From the NCBI RefSeq assembly GCF_043951865.1, contig NZ_JBINJF010000006.1, positions 62,001 to 126,000 on the forward strand: a stretch of DNA of 64,000 nt, in the 5' to 3' direction. Positions within the stretch are counted from its first letter, which is position 1. The number at the start of each line of letters is the position of its first letter. Position numbers and translations under genes: made by a program. The notes beneath the pieces are model-generated. The model had not been told where the DNA came from, did no database searches, and was given only the letters and a program-made list of their open reading frames with translations. This document shows, one piece after another, positions 50,026 through 58,316 of this stretch. This DNA comes from JAMQKA01 sp043951865 (GTDB lineage Bacteria; Bacteroidota; Rhodothermia; Balneolales; Balneolaceae).

Positions 50026-51294
50026 TCACACTTTTGACTCAACGGCGATCTCCTGCTGGTAGGTTTGCTCCTGTGCAGTCACGGTAAAATGCCATACAAC
50101 ACCGGTTACCGCCAGGAGGATGGCAAAAAGAAGAATTATTTGCCGAATGGTAAAAATATCGTGCTCAAGCAGCATGGAAGCGGTAAATACCGAAACCGAC
50201 TGCGTCAGGGTAAACAACAGCCACTCGGTACTAAAAATTCTACCCCGAAATGTGTCGGGAGTGCGGCGCTGCAGCAGAACAGTGCTCATCACCCAGTTGG
50301 CGCCGGAGGCGGTATGTCCCAGAAAAACAAAAATCAGCATCAGGATGATATTGCCGGTCCAGCCTACCACCAGGTACATGGCGCCGGTAAACATCATGCA
50401 GAGCCCCATGGCGCGGATCCAGTCGCCCTCGTTTTTAAAAATCCGGCGCCCAAATACCGGCCCTATCCCCGTACCGATACCGCGCGCCGCGTAGAGCAGT
50501 CCCAATCCCACACTCCCCATCATCAGTATCTCTTCTGCAACCAGAATCAGCAGGTAGACCAGTGCCCCGAGATACATGGTAAACGCACCCTTGGCAAGGC
50601 TTGGCCGCAGAATCTGTTCGTTTTCAAACAGGAAACTGAGTCCCTCTTTGATCCCCACCAGGGGATTTCTTGTTCTGTCCAGCTCTTTCTGGGTCATCTC
50701 CTTTTGCGGGATGGTCGCCCGGTAGATAAACCAGGCGGAAATCCCGTAGCTGATTGCATCCAATATAAATACAAGATCGGTGCCCAGCCAGGCGGTGGCC
50801 AGTCCGCCAACGCCCATGCCAAGCGTAAAAATGATGCTCCAGCTGGCCGAGGAAAGCACATTGGCATCTACCAGCTCCTGCTTGGTGGTCACATTGGGAA
50901 TAGAGGAGGTCTTGGCCGGTTCAAACACCGCGGAGAGCATCATCTGGACCGCCGTCAGCACATACGCCAGCCAGAGAGTCTCATAAGAATTCACCAGCAG
51001 TAGTCCCGCGATGACCACCCCGCGCATCACGTCACAGAAGATCATGACCCGGCGCCGGTTAAAACGGTCGGTAATATAGCCCGCAAACGGCGAAAACAGG
51101 GCCAGGCTCAGCATCTTGATTATAATGATCAGCCCAAGCAGGAATTCCGAGTCCGAGTAGCGGGTGACCAGTGCGTATACCGCCAGCAGGCCAAACCAGT
51201 CGCCAAAATTGGACACGATCTGGCTCAGCCACAGCCGGCGGTAGTCCCGGTTCTCGGAAATAAGCGTGATGTAGGGTTGTACTTTTTCGAACAC
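50026..51294 (-). CDS. MFS transporter, enterobactin-exporter-like
   Basis: A 422-aa permease of about twelve helices in the MFS_3 group (EntS and macrolide-efflux-like). The loop after helix 2 reads GYITDRFNRRRVMIFCDVMRG, a variant of the MFS signature; the second half contains ARGIGTGIGPVFGRR and ANWVMSTVLLQRRTPDTFRGRIFS. The substrate may be a drug or siderophore and cannot be assigned. The start is a GTG at 51294. The gene stands alone. Confidence 0.88.
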   Translation of the reverse strand: MFEKVQPYITLISENRDYRRLWLSQIVSNFGDWFGLLAVYALVTRYSDSEFLLGLIIIIKMLSLALFSPFAGYITDRFNRRRVMIFCDVMRGVVIAGLLLVNSYETLWLAYVLTAVQMMLSAVFEPAKTSSIPNVTTKQELVDANVLSSASWSIIFTLGMGVGGLATAWLGTDLVFILDAISYGISAWFIYRATIPQKEMTQKELDRTRNPLVGIKEGLSFLFENEQILRPSLAKGAFTMYLGALVYLLILVAEEILMMGSVGLGLLYAARGIGTGIGPVFGRRIFKNEGDWIRAMGLCMMFTGAMYLVVGWTGNIILMLIFVFLGHTASGANWVMSTVLLQRRTPDTFRGRIFSTEWLLFTLTQSVSVFTASMLLEHDIFTIRQIILLFAILLAVTGVVWHFTVTAQEQTYQQEIAVESKV

Positions 51295-51351
51295 GTTTTC
51301 CGGAACTGCTTATTTCTTGAGTTATCTGCTAAATTTAAAATTCGTTGCTGC

Positions 51352-51455
51352 GTATTGCGTATTAAGACAGGCCATTATTTGTTTTCCAAGCACATCAATA
51401 CGCAATACCGAGTACGAAATACGTGGCAATTCCTAATTCCTAATTCTTAATTCCT
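51352..51455. repeat. Heptamer repeats and inverted repeat between MFS and dut
   Basis: GTATTGCGTATT (51352-51363) is exactly inverted at 51397-51408 (AATACGCAATAC). Four AATTCCT-type units (51428-51455, one with a substitution) follow and run right into the dut stop codon. This fits the other heptamer runs at 1-36 and 17083-17117. Confidence 0.8.
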
Positions 51456-51901
51456 CATTTAACACCCGTACTGCCAAAACCACCGTCGCCACGCTCTGTA
51501 TCCGGCAGTGTACCGACCTCTTCCACCGGCAGCTGCCGGATCGGGGCAATCACCATCTGGGCGATACGGTCGCCGTGATTAATCGTAAACGCCTCCTCTC
51601 CGTGATTGATCGCCAGCACTTTCACTTCCCCCCGGTAATCGGCATCGATTGTGCCTGGGGTGTTCAGCATGGTGATGCCGTTCCGGTAGGCCAACCCGCT
51701 GCGGGGACGTATCTGCGCTTCGTATCCGGCGGGCAGGGCCATCTGCAGGCCGGTGGGAATCAGCGCGCGCTCCCCGGGTTCGAGTGTGAACGGTTCTTCG
51801 AGGGCCGCCCGTACATCCATTCCGGCTGCATGAGCCGATTCATATGAAGGAAGCTGAAGATCGCTGGCGTGGGGCAGCTTTTTAAAGACAACTTTACTCA
51901 T
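51455..51901 (-). CDS. dut: dUTP diphosphatase
   Basis: Hydrolyses dUTP to dUMP, keeping uracil out of DNA and supplying thymidylate synthesis. The 148-aa protein contains all five trimeric dUTPase motifs: AGMDVRA, IRPRSGLA, NTPGTIDADYRGEVKV, HGDRIAQMVI and the P-loop-like RGDGGFGSTG tail. The ATG overlaps the end of the DUF3108 gene by 8 bp, indicating a two-gene operon. A dCTP deaminase gene at the right window edge feeds the same pathway. Confidence 0.97.
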   Translation of the reverse strand: MSKVVFKKLPHASDLQLPSYESAHAAGMDVRAALEEPFTLEPGERALIPTGLQMALPAGYEAQIRPRSGLAYRNGITMLNTPGTIDADYRGEVKVLAINHGEEAFTINHGDRIAQMVIAPIRQLPVEEVGTLPDTERGDGGFGSTGVK

Positions 51902-52709
51902 TCCGTAACTCCTTTTTATAGTCTATTAGTCGTACTTTTACGTTCCCGAGCCACACCTTGACATGGGCTTCAAGCGGGATTCTCAACTCGTCGTCGGCAA
52001 ACCAGGCTTTAAAATCTCCGCTAAATCCAAACGGGCCGTCAATGTTGGCCACACCTTTGGCATAAAATGTATCAATGGGATTTTGAAACGCCTCGTATTC
52101 GCGCTCATCGCGCTGCCGGGTATACTCCATATCGATAGTGCCCTGTTCGTCCTCCAGGTAGACAAAAGTCCGCGAGTCGACCTCCCGCCCGGCGTGGAGC
52201 CGCGAAAAGAAAAAAATCAGCGGACCCGAGGTAGCCGGGGTTTTCAGCTCGAGTGTATCGGTGGGTTCCCCCTCCTTGAAAGCGTACACGTTCCGGTTTT
52301 CGTAATCGTAGATAAACCGCTCTTCATCAAATTTTTCTTCATCCACATTATCCTTCCAGTACACCAGTTCCCGGGGAGTTCCGTTTTCAAGCCTGAAGAG
52401 CGAATTGTAGTGATTTTCTTCTTTTCCCACGAATGGAATGCCCGAATTGGAGGTAATGATTCCGCTTAACTTCCATGCCCGCTCTCCCTGGTAGAGCGTA
52501 TCGGCAAGCTCCACCCGTACTTTTCCCAGCGTAAAAAAGCTGTATTTGACATTATAGGTGAATACCTCGCGCCATTCCAACAGCTCGCCGGGGGTGGGAC
52601 TGCCGTGCGCTTTTGTAGTAAAATTCTCGCGCTCCTGGGCCTGCAGGGTACCGGCAGGGGAACAAGCCAACATCCAGCAAACAACAGCGATACAAAATAG
52701 ATCTTTCAA
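51894..52709 (-). CDS. DUF3108 periplasmic protein
   Basis: A 271-aa protein with an N-terminal signal segment (FCIAVVCWMLACSPAGTLQAQ), possibly a lipoprotein, and a DUF3108 beta-sheet domain (FTYNVKYSFFTLGKVRVELADT..RAWKLSGIITSNSGIPF, then FKAWFADDELRIPLEAHVKVWLGNVKVRLI). Function unknown; relatives are envelope proteins. No good ATG is available; the TTG at 52709 gives a complete signal peptide. It overlaps dut. Confidence 0.82.
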   Translation of the reverse strand: MKDLFCIAVVCWMLACSPAGTLQAQERENFTTKAHGSPTPGELLEWREVFTYNVKYSFFTLGKVRVELADTLYQGERAWKLSGIITSNSGIPFVGKEENHYNSLFRLENGTPRELVYWKDNVDEEKFDEERFIYDYENRNVYAFKEGEPTDTLELKTPATSGPLIFFFSRLHAGREVDSRTFVYLEDEQGTIDMEYTRQRDEREYEAFQNPIDTFYAKGVANIDGPFGFSGDFKAWFADDELRIPLEAHVKVWLGNVKVRLIDYKKELRNE

Positions 52710-52816
52710 ATGAGGAACCGATTAAGCATTATTTCTCTTTTCGTTATAAACACAAAAGTTCGATATTATAAAACTAAGATGAAACGCTTATAAAGTTAAT
52801 CTGCTGTTATTCGTTC

Positions 52817-53341
52817 ATGAAGAAATTAAAAAATATCGCACTTGTCGCAATCTCGGTTCTTTGTTTGATGCTTGCGGGTTGTTCTAAAAGCGATGACCAG
52901 AAAGAGTTTGAAAATCAGGCCTATTCTCCCCCCCAAAATTTTACGGCCATGAGTGCCGATGGGCGGCCTGCCGGCTCCAACCAGACGGATCCCGACGACT
53001 GGCGTATTTCCCCGATGTACCAGGGACTCGTGGAAGTCTCCACCCCGCCCTACCCCAATCCCGTGCCCTTAAACAGCTCATTTCGCATCGATATCGACAT
53101 ACTGGGATTTGAAACAGTACCCGGGATGGAGATATATGCTTTCGAGGAAGCCCAAAATATCTTTGGCCCAATCGCACAATACAGCCAGTCCGAACTTAAT
53201 CCGGGTGTCAAAGTACTTGTGCTGAATCCCGCCAACTTTTCGGGTACTAGTTCGGTTCAGGGGACTGCCGGCCTGAATCGCCTGGTTATATTTGATGGCC
53301 GCGACAATGTAATCACCTACGGAGATGTAATGGTCGAGTAG
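52817..53341 (+). CDS. Lipoprotein of unknown function
   Basis: A 174-aa predicted lipoprotein (SVLCLMLAGC, Cys22). The mature protein is acidic and beta-rich with a conserved-looking core (SSFRIDIDILGFETVPGMEIYAFEEAQNIFGPI, LNRLVIFDGRDNVITYGDVMVE), which could be an immunoglobulin-like or carbohydrate-binding fold. I recognise no family. It diverges from the DUF3108 gene and precedes the 91-aa gene by 58 bp. Confidence 0.72.
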   Translation: MKKLKNIALVAISVLCLMLAGCSKSDDQKEFENQAYSPPQNFTAMSADGRPAGSNQTDPDDWRISPMYQGLVEVSTPPYPNPVPLNSSFRIDIDILGFETVPGMEIYAFEEAQNIFGPIAQYSQSELNPGVKVLVLNPANFSGTSSVQGTAGLNRLVIFDGRDNVITYGDVMVE

Positions 53342-53399
53342 GCGGTTGTAATAAAGGGGTAGCGCCCCTATTTTAGAGTTTCATTAATCAATACAGACC

Positions 53400-53675
53400 A
53401 TGCCCAAACGAAAAGTATCTACATCCGAACGCAACGTCTTGGGGCGGCTTGTCTTCCCCGAGAGCTTTGATACCGTGCTCGAGGAAACCGGCCTGCAGTA
53501 CGGCGAATTGCGCGATGATCTTATCAATCTCATCAGTTTTGGTTTTGTAGAAGCGTATGAAAAAAGGGGCAATAAAATTGCCCTCACCTCTTTTTATGAT
53601 GCCGACAACCTGCAGGATTTCACCTTTCGGGCAACCAAAAAGGGCCTGGCCGCAATCAGAGTCTCCCGCCAATGA
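53400..53675 (+). CDS. Small protein of unknown function, winged-helix-like
   Basis: A 91-aa soluble protein without recognised family. The pattern of helices (ERNVLGRLVFPESFDTVLEETGLQYGELRDDLINLISFGFVEAYE) followed by a beta hairpin suggests a winged-helix DNA-binding domain. Its stop overlaps the start of the biotin carrier gene by 4 bp (ATGA), tying it to the biotin-carrier/murA operon. Confidence 0.72.
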   Translation: MPKRKVSTSERNVLGRLVFPESFDTVLEETGLQYGELRDDLINLISFGFVEAYEKRGNKIALTSFYDADNLQDFTFRATKKGLAAIRVSRQ

Positions 53676-54178
53676 GATACGAAACCAGTATCGACGATGA
53701 AACCCGGGAACTGGAGTTCAACTTTGAACGACACCAGGTGGCAGTTGACGAGCGGGAATACACGTTTTCCTTTGAACAACAGAACGGGCGATACCTGCTG
53801 CGGGTCGGAACAAAATTGTATAAAATCGATAATGTAGAACTGGACCACCATACTGTTGAGTTCACCCTGGACGGCCAGTGGTGCCGGGTCGTTGTTCGCG
53901 ACGAGCAGGACCTGCTGCTGGACCGCCTCGGGTTCAAGACCGCCGCCGAAATTGGCAAGGGACAGCTCAACGCCCCGATGCCCGGCAAAATCCTGGAGCT
54001 CCTGGTCGCGGAAGGCGATAAAGTGGAGCTCGGCGACCCGGTGGCGATCCTGGAGGCGATGAAAATGGAAAATGAGCTCAAAGCGCCTGTTAATGGCATT
54101 GTTACCTCCGTTGCCGTGAACGCCGGTGACTCCGTCGAAAAAAACGCATTAATTTTAGAAATAGAAGCTAGTGGATAA
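53672..54178 (+). CDS. Biotin carboxyl carrier protein
   Basis: A 168-aa acyl-CoA/pyruvate carboxylase-type biotin carrier. The C-terminal 70 residues form the biotinyl domain with the attachment motif EAMKM (Lys131) preceded by APMPGKILELLVAEGDKVELGDP; the N-terminal 90 residues are a beta-rich assembly domain like those in propionyl-CoA or methylcrotonyl-CoA carboxylase subunits. The partner carboxylase subunits are not in the window. It overlaps its neighbours on both sides (4 bp and 8 bp). Confidence 0.88.
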   Translation: MRYETSIDDETRELEFNFERHQVAVDEREYTFSFEQQNGRYLLRVGTKLYKIDNVELDHHTVEFTLDGQWCRVVVRDEQDLLLDRLGFKTAAEIGKGQLNAPMPGKILELLVAEGDKVELGDPVAILEAMKMENELKAPVNGIVTSVAVNAGDSVEKNALILEIEASG

Positions 54179-55442
54179 ATTTGTAATTGAGGGACCCACC
54201 CCCCTGCGTGGCAACATCGCAATCAGCGGTTCAAAAAACGCCGCCCTCCCCCTGATGGCGGCGGCTCTCCTCGCTGACTCACCCACAACTATCAACAACG
54301 TGCCGCGGTTGCGCGACATATACACCTTCAACAATGTGATTCGCGTAACCGGAGCCCATGTCGAATTTGACGAGGAGAACAATCGTCTCCACATCGATCC
54401 GACCCACATCAATCACCTGCAGGCCCCGTATGAGCTGGTACGCAAGATGCGCGCCTCTTTCTACATGCTCGGCGCGCTGCTGGGCCGGTTTGGAGAAGCC
54501 AAAGTATCGCTGCCCGGCGGATGTGCGTGGGGGCCCCGGCCTGTAGACCTGCACCTGAAAGGGATGAAGGCGATGGGGGCCGAGATTGAACTGGACAAGG
54601 GATATGTGCTGGGAAAAGCCAAAAACAGGCTGCCCGGCGGCACCTTCAAACTGGAACCGAGCAGCGTCGGGGCCACTGTAAACCTGCTGCTGGCCTCGGT
54701 CTTAAAAGCTGAGGAGTTTACCATCGAAAATGCGGCCATCGAGCCGGATGTCACCCTGCTGGCCAACACCCTGAACAGGATGGGAGCCAACATCGAGGGT
54801 ATAGGAACCGACAGGCTGACCATCCGGCAGACGGAAAAGCTGCAGGGCCTGGAGGTTGACAACGCCCCCGACCGTATTGAAACCGGCACCTACATGATTG
54901 CCGCGGCAATGCATCCGGAGTCGGAGCTGACGATCACCAATACCGATCCTTCAGACCTGGGAACATTTCCAGGCTCGTTCCGCAAGATCGGGGCCCGGGT
55001 TGACATCAACGATACCGAGATATATGTAAAAGCACCGCAGAAGCTGAATCCAATTTCAATAAAAACGAAGGTCTACCCCGGATTCCCCACCGACCTGCAA
55101 GCCCAGTGGGCAACCATGATGACCCAGGCCCCAGGCCGCTCCGTGATCACCGATACCATCTATTTTGACCGATTCAGCTACGTTCCCGAATTGAACAGGT
55201 TGGGAGCAGACCTGGAAGTAAATGAAAACTCGGTGACCGTAAACGGACGTACTCCGCTTGAAGGCGCTTCTGTCATGAGCACTGACCTGCGGGCCAGCGT
55301 CAGCCTGGTGCTGGCGGGGATGGTTGCCGAAGGCACCAGTGACATCCTGCGCATTTACCACCTGGACCGCGGCTATGAGCAGCTGGAAAAAAAACTAAAC
55401 TCGGTGGGAGCCAGCATCACCAGGACAGAACAGGAGGAGTAA
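54171..55442 (+). CDS. murA: UDP-N-acetylglucosamine 1-carboxyvinyltransferase MurA
   Basis: First committed step of peptidoglycan synthesis, transferring enolpyruvate to UDP-GlcNAc. The 423-aa protein has the two-domain EPSP-synthase-like fold: ISGSKNAALPLMAAALL, the active-site loop LPGGCAWGPRPVDLHL with Cys118 (fosfomycin target), and PGFPTDLQAQWATMM. The start is a GTG overlapping the carrier gene by 8 bp. It is the last gene of the overlapping operon beginning at or before 53400. Confidence 0.96.
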   Translation: MDKFVIEGPTPLRGNIAISGSKNAALPLMAAALLADSPTTINNVPRLRDIYTFNNVIRVTGAHVEFDEENNRLHIDPTHINHLQAPYELVRKMRASFYMLGALLGRFGEAKVSLPGGCAWGPRPVDLHLKGMKAMGAEIELDKGYVLGKAKNRLPGGTFKLEPSSVGATVNLLLASVLKAEEFTIENAAIEPDVTLLANTLNRMGANIEGIGTDRLTIRQTEKLQGLEVDNAPDRIETGTYMIAAAMHPESELTITNTDPSDLGTFPGSFRKIGARVDINDTEIYVKAPQKLNPISIKTKVYPGFPTDLQAQWATMMTQAPGRSVITDTIYFDRFSYVPELNRLGADLEVNENSVTVNGRTPLEGASVMSTDLRASVSLVLAGMVAEGTSDILRIYHLDRGYEQLEKKLNSVGASITRTEQEE

Positions 55443-55921
55443 CGCTGTCCGGATACGGGGAATGAATAAAACTCAACCCCTGTTATGATAAAGGCAGGTT
55501 TTTACGTTTACATTAATAGTAAAGTAACTGTATATTAATATTTAGTTATTGGTATTGATAAAGGTATTCAGAGTTTTACAATTTTAAGGTTCTAATTGCA
55601 GGTTTTTAGTGTTAGATAAAACCGTTTTTAAAAAACTTCTTACTAATCTTTTACAAGTTGTAAACAGATTATTTTACATGAGAGGTATTGACTCTCCTGA
55701 TGCATGTAATGTAAATCTGCACTGGACCCCCACCTCTGAATGTGGCTACCTGTACAACAGCCTCTCGACTAACAAAAATTATAATGCAGCGGTTGCTGAA
55801 CCTCCGCTATGGGCAATGAATTTTGATATCTTCAAAAATTTTAGATCAATGACTTTTAGCGAATTTATTTATGACTCAGCATGCTTGGGGGACAGCAACC
55901 GCGTGAAAAGGATTAAATTCA
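55443..55921 (+). promoter_or_regulatory. Long leader region of the RNase G gene
   Basis: This 479-bp gap has no convincing gene; a frame from 55609 overlaps the RNase G start in another frame and looks spurious. The region is AT-rich at 55490-55680, consistent with a promoter, then less so. RNase E/G genes in other bacteria have long untranslated leaders used for autoregulation; this is a possible parallel, not shown. Confidence 0.4.
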
Positions 55922-57706
55922 ATGAAAAACCAAATAATCATTCACGCAAAGGGGAAGCAAACCCGAATAGCCCTCCTGGAAAATGGAGAACTTGCACAGC
56001 TTTTTATAGAATCTGAAGAAAATAAACGTACGGTCGGCAATATATATCTTGCCGAGGTGCACAAGGTGATGAGCGGTATCCGGGCTGCTTTCATCGACAT
56101 GGGAACGCCCAAAGATGCTTTTCTGCACTTCTCTGATGCGGGCGACCATCTCAAAGAGTATGTGCAGATGCTCAACGGCCGGGAGGCTATCCGCAAGAAC
56201 GTCCGTGATGAGCTCTCCAAGATCAACTTCGACAAGATATCAAATTACCAAAAACAGACGTGGGCCGGCCGCATACTGAATCCGGGGCAGCGCCTGCTGG
56301 TACAGATCGTCAAGGAGCCGATCGGGTCGAAAGGTCCCCGCGTTTCCACCGACATTACAATTGCCGGGCGTTTCCTCGTGCTTATACCTATGGGCGAATA
56401 TATCGCCGTTTCCCGAAAAATAAACAACTACAAGGAGCGGCGGCGCCTGAAAGGGATTGTCGGGTCGATGCTGCCGGACGGTTTCGGCGTGATTGTTCGC
56501 ACGGTGGCCACCGGCCAGGATGAGAAGGCTATTGAAGATGACATGCGGGATGTGCTGAAAAAATGGGAACAAATACTTGGCCGTCTCGAGGATGCCAAGC
56601 CCCCCGCCCTGCTGTACCAGGATCTGAACATGACCGAGAGCCTGATCCGCGACCTGTTTGCCAAGCAGTACGACCGGGTGCTTATCGACGACCCGGAGAT
56701 GTTCAAGGAGCTCAAATCGTATGTCAGCCAGATTGCCCCGCAAATGCTTCCCAACGTGGAGCTGTACAAGGGTCGCGAGCACATCTTTGACTTCATGAAA
56801 ATTGCCAAGGATGTCGATTCGATCTTTAGTCCCCGCGTGCGAATGCCCTCCGGCGGCTACCTGATCTTTGAACAGACCGAGGCGATGTACGTGGTGGATG
56901 TAAATTCCGGACCCTATGCCGCCAAGGAGAAGCAGGAGGACAACTCCCTTAAAACCAACCTGGAGGCTGCCCGCGAAGTGGCCAAGCAGCTTCGCCTGCG
57001 CGATATCGGAGGAATCATTGTCGTAGACTTCATTGATCTGAAAAGCGATAAAAACCGAAAGAAAATTTATGATGAGCTGAAGAAGGAGTTCAAAAAAGAC
57101 CAGGCCAAGACCAACGTCATCGGCATGAGCGATTTCGGGCTGGTGCAGATCACCCGCCAGCGCATCCGCCCCAGCGTGGTTAATTCCGTATCGAAGGTGT
57201 GCCCGATGTGTGGAGGGTCCGGCAATGTAGTCACCCAAAACACTATCGTGGCCGACCTAGATGCCTGGTTGAGCAAATTCAAATCCAATACCTCCTACAA
57301 TTCTGTCGACATCTACATCAACCCCTACCTGAAAGCATATCTTGACAAGGGATGGCTCAGCATCCGGTGGAAATGGATGTTTAAATACTTCGTAAAAATC
57401 AACCTGATTGCGGAAGACGCAATTTCTCTGAATGAATACAAAGTGACGCTCGCGGGGTCCGATATTGATATTACGGATGCCGTAATGCGGGACGAGCCGA
57501 TCGACGATCTCATCGAAAGCTCGGAGGCCAAGCTTCATGAACTGGATTCCGGCAAGCCCAAACGCGAAAACCTGGATTATTACGACAAGGAGGATGGAAA
57601 AAAATCGGGCAAGCGAAACGGCCTGCCTCCCCGTCCGGGAAGCCAGCGGGCCCGGGAGCAGGCACGCGGCGATTCCAAATCGAAGTACTACAAGTCTGAT
57701 TCCTGA
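55922..57706 (+). CDS. rng: Ribonuclease E/G family endonuclease
   Basis: Processes rRNA and degrades mRNA. The 594-aa protein has an S1-like domain near the N-terminus (KRTVGNIYLAEVHKVMSGIRAAFIDMG), the catalytic DNase I-like domain with Asp in YVVDVNSGPY and VVDFIDLKSDKNRKK, the zinc-link CPMCGG and a basic, disordered C-terminal tail (residues 550-594). It lacks the long scaffold region of RNase E, so RNase G is the better name. It lies 51 bp upstream of hslV. Confidence 0.94.
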   Translation: MKNQIIIHAKGKQTRIALLENGELAQLFIESEENKRTVGNIYLAEVHKVMSGIRAAFIDMGTPKDAFLHFSDAGDHLKEYVQMLNGREAIRKNVRDELSKINFDKISNYQKQTWAGRILNPGQRLLVQIVKEPIGSKGPRVSTDITIAGRFLVLIPMGEYIAVSRKINNYKERRRLKGIVGSMLPDGFGVIVRTVATGQDEKAIEDDMRDVLKKWEQILGRLEDAKPPALLYQDLNMTESLIRDLFAKQYDRVLIDDPEMFKELKSYVSQIAPQMLPNVELYKGREHIFDFMKIAKDVDSIFSPRVRMPSGGYLIFEQTEAMYVVDVNSGPYAAKEKQEDNSLKTNLEAAREVAKQLRLRDIGGIIVVDFIDLKSDKNRKKIYDELKKEFKKDQAKTNVIGMSDFGLVQITRQRIRPSVVNSVSKVCPMCGGSGNVVTQNTIVADLDAWLSKFKSNTSYNSVDIYINPYLKAYLDKGWLSIRWKWMFKYFVKINLIAEDAISLNEYKVTLAGSDIDITDAVMRDEPIDDLIESSEAKLHELDSGKPKRENLDYYDKEDGKKSGKRNGLPPRPGSQRAREQARGDSKSKYYKSDS

Positions 57707-57757
57707 TCAACCGTTGAATTTTAACAGAACGAAACGCATTCCGAAGAATAGTAAAAT

Positions 57758-58306
57758 ATGAGTATATCCGAACTTAAAGCGACCACCGTATTGGGTGTAA
57801 TGCACAAGGGTGAAGTGGCCATAGGCGGCGATGGCCAGGCAACAATGGACAAAACCGTTATGAAAGCGACCGTTACCAAGGTACGTCGCCTGTATGAAGA
57901 TCAAATATTGGCCGGTTTCGCCGGTTCCACGGCCGACGCCTTCACGCTTTTTGAAAAATTTGAAGAAAAAATTCAGCAGTATAACGGGAACCTGCAGAGA
58001 TCGGCTGTTGAGATGGCCAAGGAGTGGCGGAAGGACAAGTTCCTGCGGAAACTGGAAGCCTTGCTGGTGGTGATGAGCAAGGATAAAGCCCTGCTGATCT
58101 CCGGCCAGGGCGATATCATTGAGCCCGACGACAAGATACTGGCTATCGGCAGTGGTGGGTCGTATGCGCTTGCTGCCGCGCGTGCCCTGAAGGCAAATGC
58201 CGGAGAATTATCGGCCAGGCAGATCGTTGAAAAATCACTGCACATAGCAGCTGATATCTGCATCTACACCAATCACAATTTATCAATCCTCGAAATTGAA
58301 GACTAA
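57758..58306 (+). CDS. hslV: ATP-dependent protease subunit HslV
   Basis: Proteasome-like peptidase that works with HslU. The 182-aa protein is processed to expose the N-terminal Thr9 (ELKATTVLGVMHKGEVAIGGDGQATM); Lys and Gly positions of the active site (TVMKATVTKVRRL, IGSGGSYALAAARA) are conserved. It starts 51 bp after rng and is followed 10 bp later by hslU; the three probably form one operon. Confidence 0.96.
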   Translation: MSISELKATTVLGVMHKGEVAIGGDGQATMDKTVMKATVTKVRRLYEDQILAGFAGSTADAFTLFEKFEEKIQQYNGNLQRSAVEMAKEWRKDKFLRKLEALLVVMSKDKALLISGQGDIIEPDDKILAIGSGGSYALAAARALKANAGELSARQIVEKSLHIAADICIYTNHNLSILEIED

Positions 58307-58316
58307 CCAGAGCGTT

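Noticed and set aside
55609..56016. A 135-codon frame upstream of and overlapping the RNase G start
   Set aside because: It overlaps the conserved S1-like N-terminus of RNase G in another frame and has no recognisable content; a leader region is more likely.
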